In this document: in pieces, positions 6,025 through 7,138 of the stretch
Position numbering within the stretch: position 1 is the first letter of the stretch
How the letters are laid out: every line of letters begins with the position of its first letter
Assembly: GCA_002352145.1 (NCBI GenBank)
Contig: DEHX01000004.1
Coordinates: 22,329 to 29,466 of the forward strand
Source of the DNA: Chitinophagaceae bacterium UBA2789
GTDB lineage: Bacteria; Bacteroidota; Bacteroidia; Chitinophagales; Chitinophagaceae
Reading direction: 5' to 3'
Length of the DNA stretch: 7,138 nt
Position numbers and translations under genes: made by a program
Notes under the pieces: model-generated
Told to the model about the DNA's origin: nothing
The model's input: only the letters and a program-made list of their open reading frames with translations
Database searches by the model: none

Positions 6025-6822
6025 TTAATTGGGAGGACCGCCCCCTCCGGGAGGATTTTCCTTACATGTACAAGAAGGACCTAGATCCGGAAGCACATCG
6101 TCACAATAACAGCAAGCATAATATCCTGCACCACAACTAACTGAACATCCTTGAGTAAAACAGTTTGCTAAGGAGCAACTAGTAGAGCCCACTCCCCCAG
6201 ATGTACATGTTGTGCCGCCACCATCGCCTCCATCAACTATATTTTGAGAAAGATGACGAATAGTATGAACCGAATTATTCAAGGAAATGTTTTCATTTAA
6301 TCCGGGCCAACTTCCTTTATTATAACCGAGGCCATATCCCGGAATTTCGGTTTCTATTGATGATCTGACTAAGGCTGGAAGTGAAGCGTAAGTTTCTTTA
6401 TATGTGGCAGAATTTACATAGTATGAAGAAAGTTTATTTTTATCAAGATCATTTAATAGAACTATATCAAAAAGATAAACCAGTTCTGCATTTTTTATTT
6501 TTATTAATTCTGTTTTATATGATTCGGTTTTTTTAGTTTGAAGGATAAACTTGTTAAGGGCTTCTGTTTCGTTTGGAGATTTAATAGTAATGATCATTTC
6601 GCCGCTGTTCAGCTGAAATATTATTGCCTCTCCTTTTATTTTTTTTCCAAGAATATTACTAAGATCCGGGTGTCTCGTTACAGTTTCGGAAATAATGATT
6701 TCGTCAGGTAATCTGAAAACTTCCTTTTCTGTTTTTTTATTACATGCAATAAGGAGCAGGAGCAATGAAAAGATACTGAACAAGCCCCATAGAAGGGCTT
6801 TAGAATAAGGTGTGTGTTTCAT
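6025..6822 (-). CDS. Putative lipoprotein with a Cys-rich C-terminal module
   Basis: I do not recognise a named family. The 265-residue product starts at the ATG whose first base is 6822 and has a strong lipoprotein signal: a Lys- and His-containing N-terminus, a hydrophobic core (about 9-26) and lipobox Leu-Ile-Ala-Cys27, followed by NKKTEKE. The middle (about 35-195) is a mixed alpha/beta region with a Lys/Glu-rich segment (87-112). After a Gly/Asp linker (DGGDGGG, 197-203) comes a module with ten Cys: 206, 216, 221, 226, 230, 237, 238, 240, 251 and 253. The end is PPGGGGPPN and the stop is a tandem TAA TAA. Ten Cys in 48 residues suggests disulfides or metal binding after export. An in-frame TTG at 6846 would add 8 residues and is less likely. 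It is convergent with the HExxH gene and shares its terminator; BirA lies upstream. Confidence 0.82.
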   Translation of the reverse strand: MKHTPYSKALLWGLFSIFSLLLLLIACNKKTEKEVFRLPDEIIISETVTRHPDLSNILGKKIKGEAIIFQLNSGEMIITIKSPNETEALNKFILQTKKTESYKTELIKIKNAELVYLFDIVLLNDLDKNKLSSYYVNSATYKETYASLPALVRSSIETEIPGYGLGYNKGSWPGLNENISLNNSVHTIRHLSQNIVDGGDGGGTTCTSGGVGSTSCSLANCFTQGCSVSCGAGYYACCYCDDVLPDLGPSCTCKENPPGGGGPPN

Positions 6823-6860
6823 GTCTAATAATTTTTGGTAAAACAATTAGAAGTCACACA

Positions 6861-6894
6861 TAAAATTATTTTTTTTTTTTTTTGAACTTAACAA
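6861..6894 (-). promoter_or_regulatory. Candidate promoter of the Cys-rich lipoprotein, with an A-tract spacer
   Basis: On the minus strand TAATTTTA (6868-6861) matches TAnnTTTG at all but the final base. TTG (6894-6892) is the nearest upstream -33-like element, 23 bp away, which is longer than the usual 19-20. A run of 15 A (6883-6869) sits in the spacer. Transcription would start about 30-35 nt before the ATG at 6822. It is weak on sequence alone, but no better element lies in the 142-bp gap. Confidence 0.25.
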
Positions 6895-6902
6895 AAAAAA
6901 AA
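6869..6902. repeat. Homopolymer inverted repeat (T15 and A10)
   Basis: On the plus strand a run of 15 T (6869-6883) and a run of 10 A (6893-6902) flank the core GAACTTAAC. T10 plus G (6874-6884) pairs with C plus A10 (6892-6902) around a 7-nt loop AACTTAA, an 11-bp stem that is almost all A-T. Such runs are prone to slippage and can also bend DNA. No other homopolymer in the window is as long as T15. Confidence 0.7.
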
Positions 6903-6964
6903 TTCTGTTGCTCTTATACATTGAAAATCAAGAATAAAAATATCGGGATTAATTGAAGCTGAAA

Positions 6965-7138
6965 TCAGCTATGAAGTTGTATCCACTCAACAGCACCAAA
7001 GTCAAACTCTTCTACTATTCCGTGTTCGGCAATAAGTTTACCCGATTTACTTACCTCTCTAATCGTTGCTTCAAAAGACCGGTTGTCTTTTTTTAGCCGT
7101 ACTCTTTCATTTTTTTTATAAAGATTGGCTTGGTAATG
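6965..7138 (-). CDS. birA: Biotin-[acetyl-CoA-carboxylase] ligase, C-terminal part (runs off the right edge)
   Basis: Only the last 57 residues are in the window, open at the right edge and ending at the TGA at 6967-6965. The translation reads YQANLYKKNERVRLKKDN, then RSFEATIREVSKSGKLIAEHG and EEFDFGAVEWI near the end. This is the small SH3-like C-terminal domain of biotin protein ligase, typically YNxxLYxxGExVxLkkdnrxFexxIxGVxxxGxLxxxx...FxxGEVxWx. BirA makes biotinyl-AMP from biotin and ATP and loads biotin onto the carrier domain of acetyl-CoA carboxylase and other biotin carboxylases. The catalytic domain and any N-terminal DNA-binding domain lie outside the window, so whether it also represses transcription cannot be judged. 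No terminator with a clear U-tract follows; the next minus-strand gene starts 142 bp on. Confidence 0.85.
   Translation of the reverse strand, partial: HYQANLYKKNERVRLKKDNRSFEATIREVSKSGKLIAEHGIVEEFDFGAVEWIQLHS

Noticed and set aside
6823..6846. In-frame TTG at 6846 as the start of the Cys-rich lipoprotein
   Set aside because: The ATG at 6822 gives a better lipoprotein signal with the usual distance to the lipobox, and the extra residues (TTG to FYQKLLD) add nothing recognisable.
6957..6970. AGCTG/CAGCT hairpin over the birA stop codon as a terminator
   Set aside because: The stem is 5 bp with no U-tract after it on the minus strand. It could be chance.

Overview
The window looks like chromosome of a Bacteroidota bacterium, probably Chitinophagaceae or a near relative. 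I infer this from three things: export signals of the '...FSQ' and lipobox type, families typical of the phylum (a DUF5777-like barrel and a short HExxH protein resembling DUF4157), and -7 elements of the TAnnTTTG type with almost no Shine-Dalgarno sequences. I see no mobile element, CRISPR array, rRNA or tRNA. The gene content reads as ordinary housekeeping and envelope genes.

Layout. Positions 1-2286 hold three minus-strand genes. In order of transcription they are a secreted MORN-repeat protein (2286-1570), a small putative lipoprotein with a TTG start (1494-916), and the first quarter of carB, the carbamoyl-phosphate synthase large subunit (800 to beyond the left edge). A 65-bp divergent region (2287-2351) separates them from a plus-strand block at 2352-5952. 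That block holds a secreted M23 (LytM) peptidase with a Lys-rich tail, a Bcp-type peroxiredoxin 3 bp after it, a DUF5777-like outer-membrane beta-barrel protein, and a small HExxH protein. The block ends at a strong, symmetrical terminator (5960-5994) shared with the convergent minus-strand genes on the right. Those are a lipoprotein with a ten-cysteine C-terminal module (6822-6025) and the last 57 residues of biotin protein ligase BirA (7138-6965).

How the genes may work together. The plus-strand block combines wall remodelling (M23), peroxide defence (Bcp) and an outer-membrane barrel, so it reads as an envelope-maintenance transcription unit. The link is spacing and orientation only. carB (pyrimidine and arginine precursor supply) and birA (biotin loading of carboxylases) are core metabolic genes at the two edges. 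Both lack an in-window end and must be read from the minus strand.

The parts most worth a second look are structural. A 9-bp inverted repeat has its right arm ending on the first base of the likely start codon of the HExxH gene. A T15/A10 homopolymer inverted repeat lies in the promoter region of the Cys-rich lipoprotein. The Cys-rich module itself and an apparently near-leaderless promoter on the MORN gene complete the list. I found no convincing evidence of a wholly new multi-gene system.
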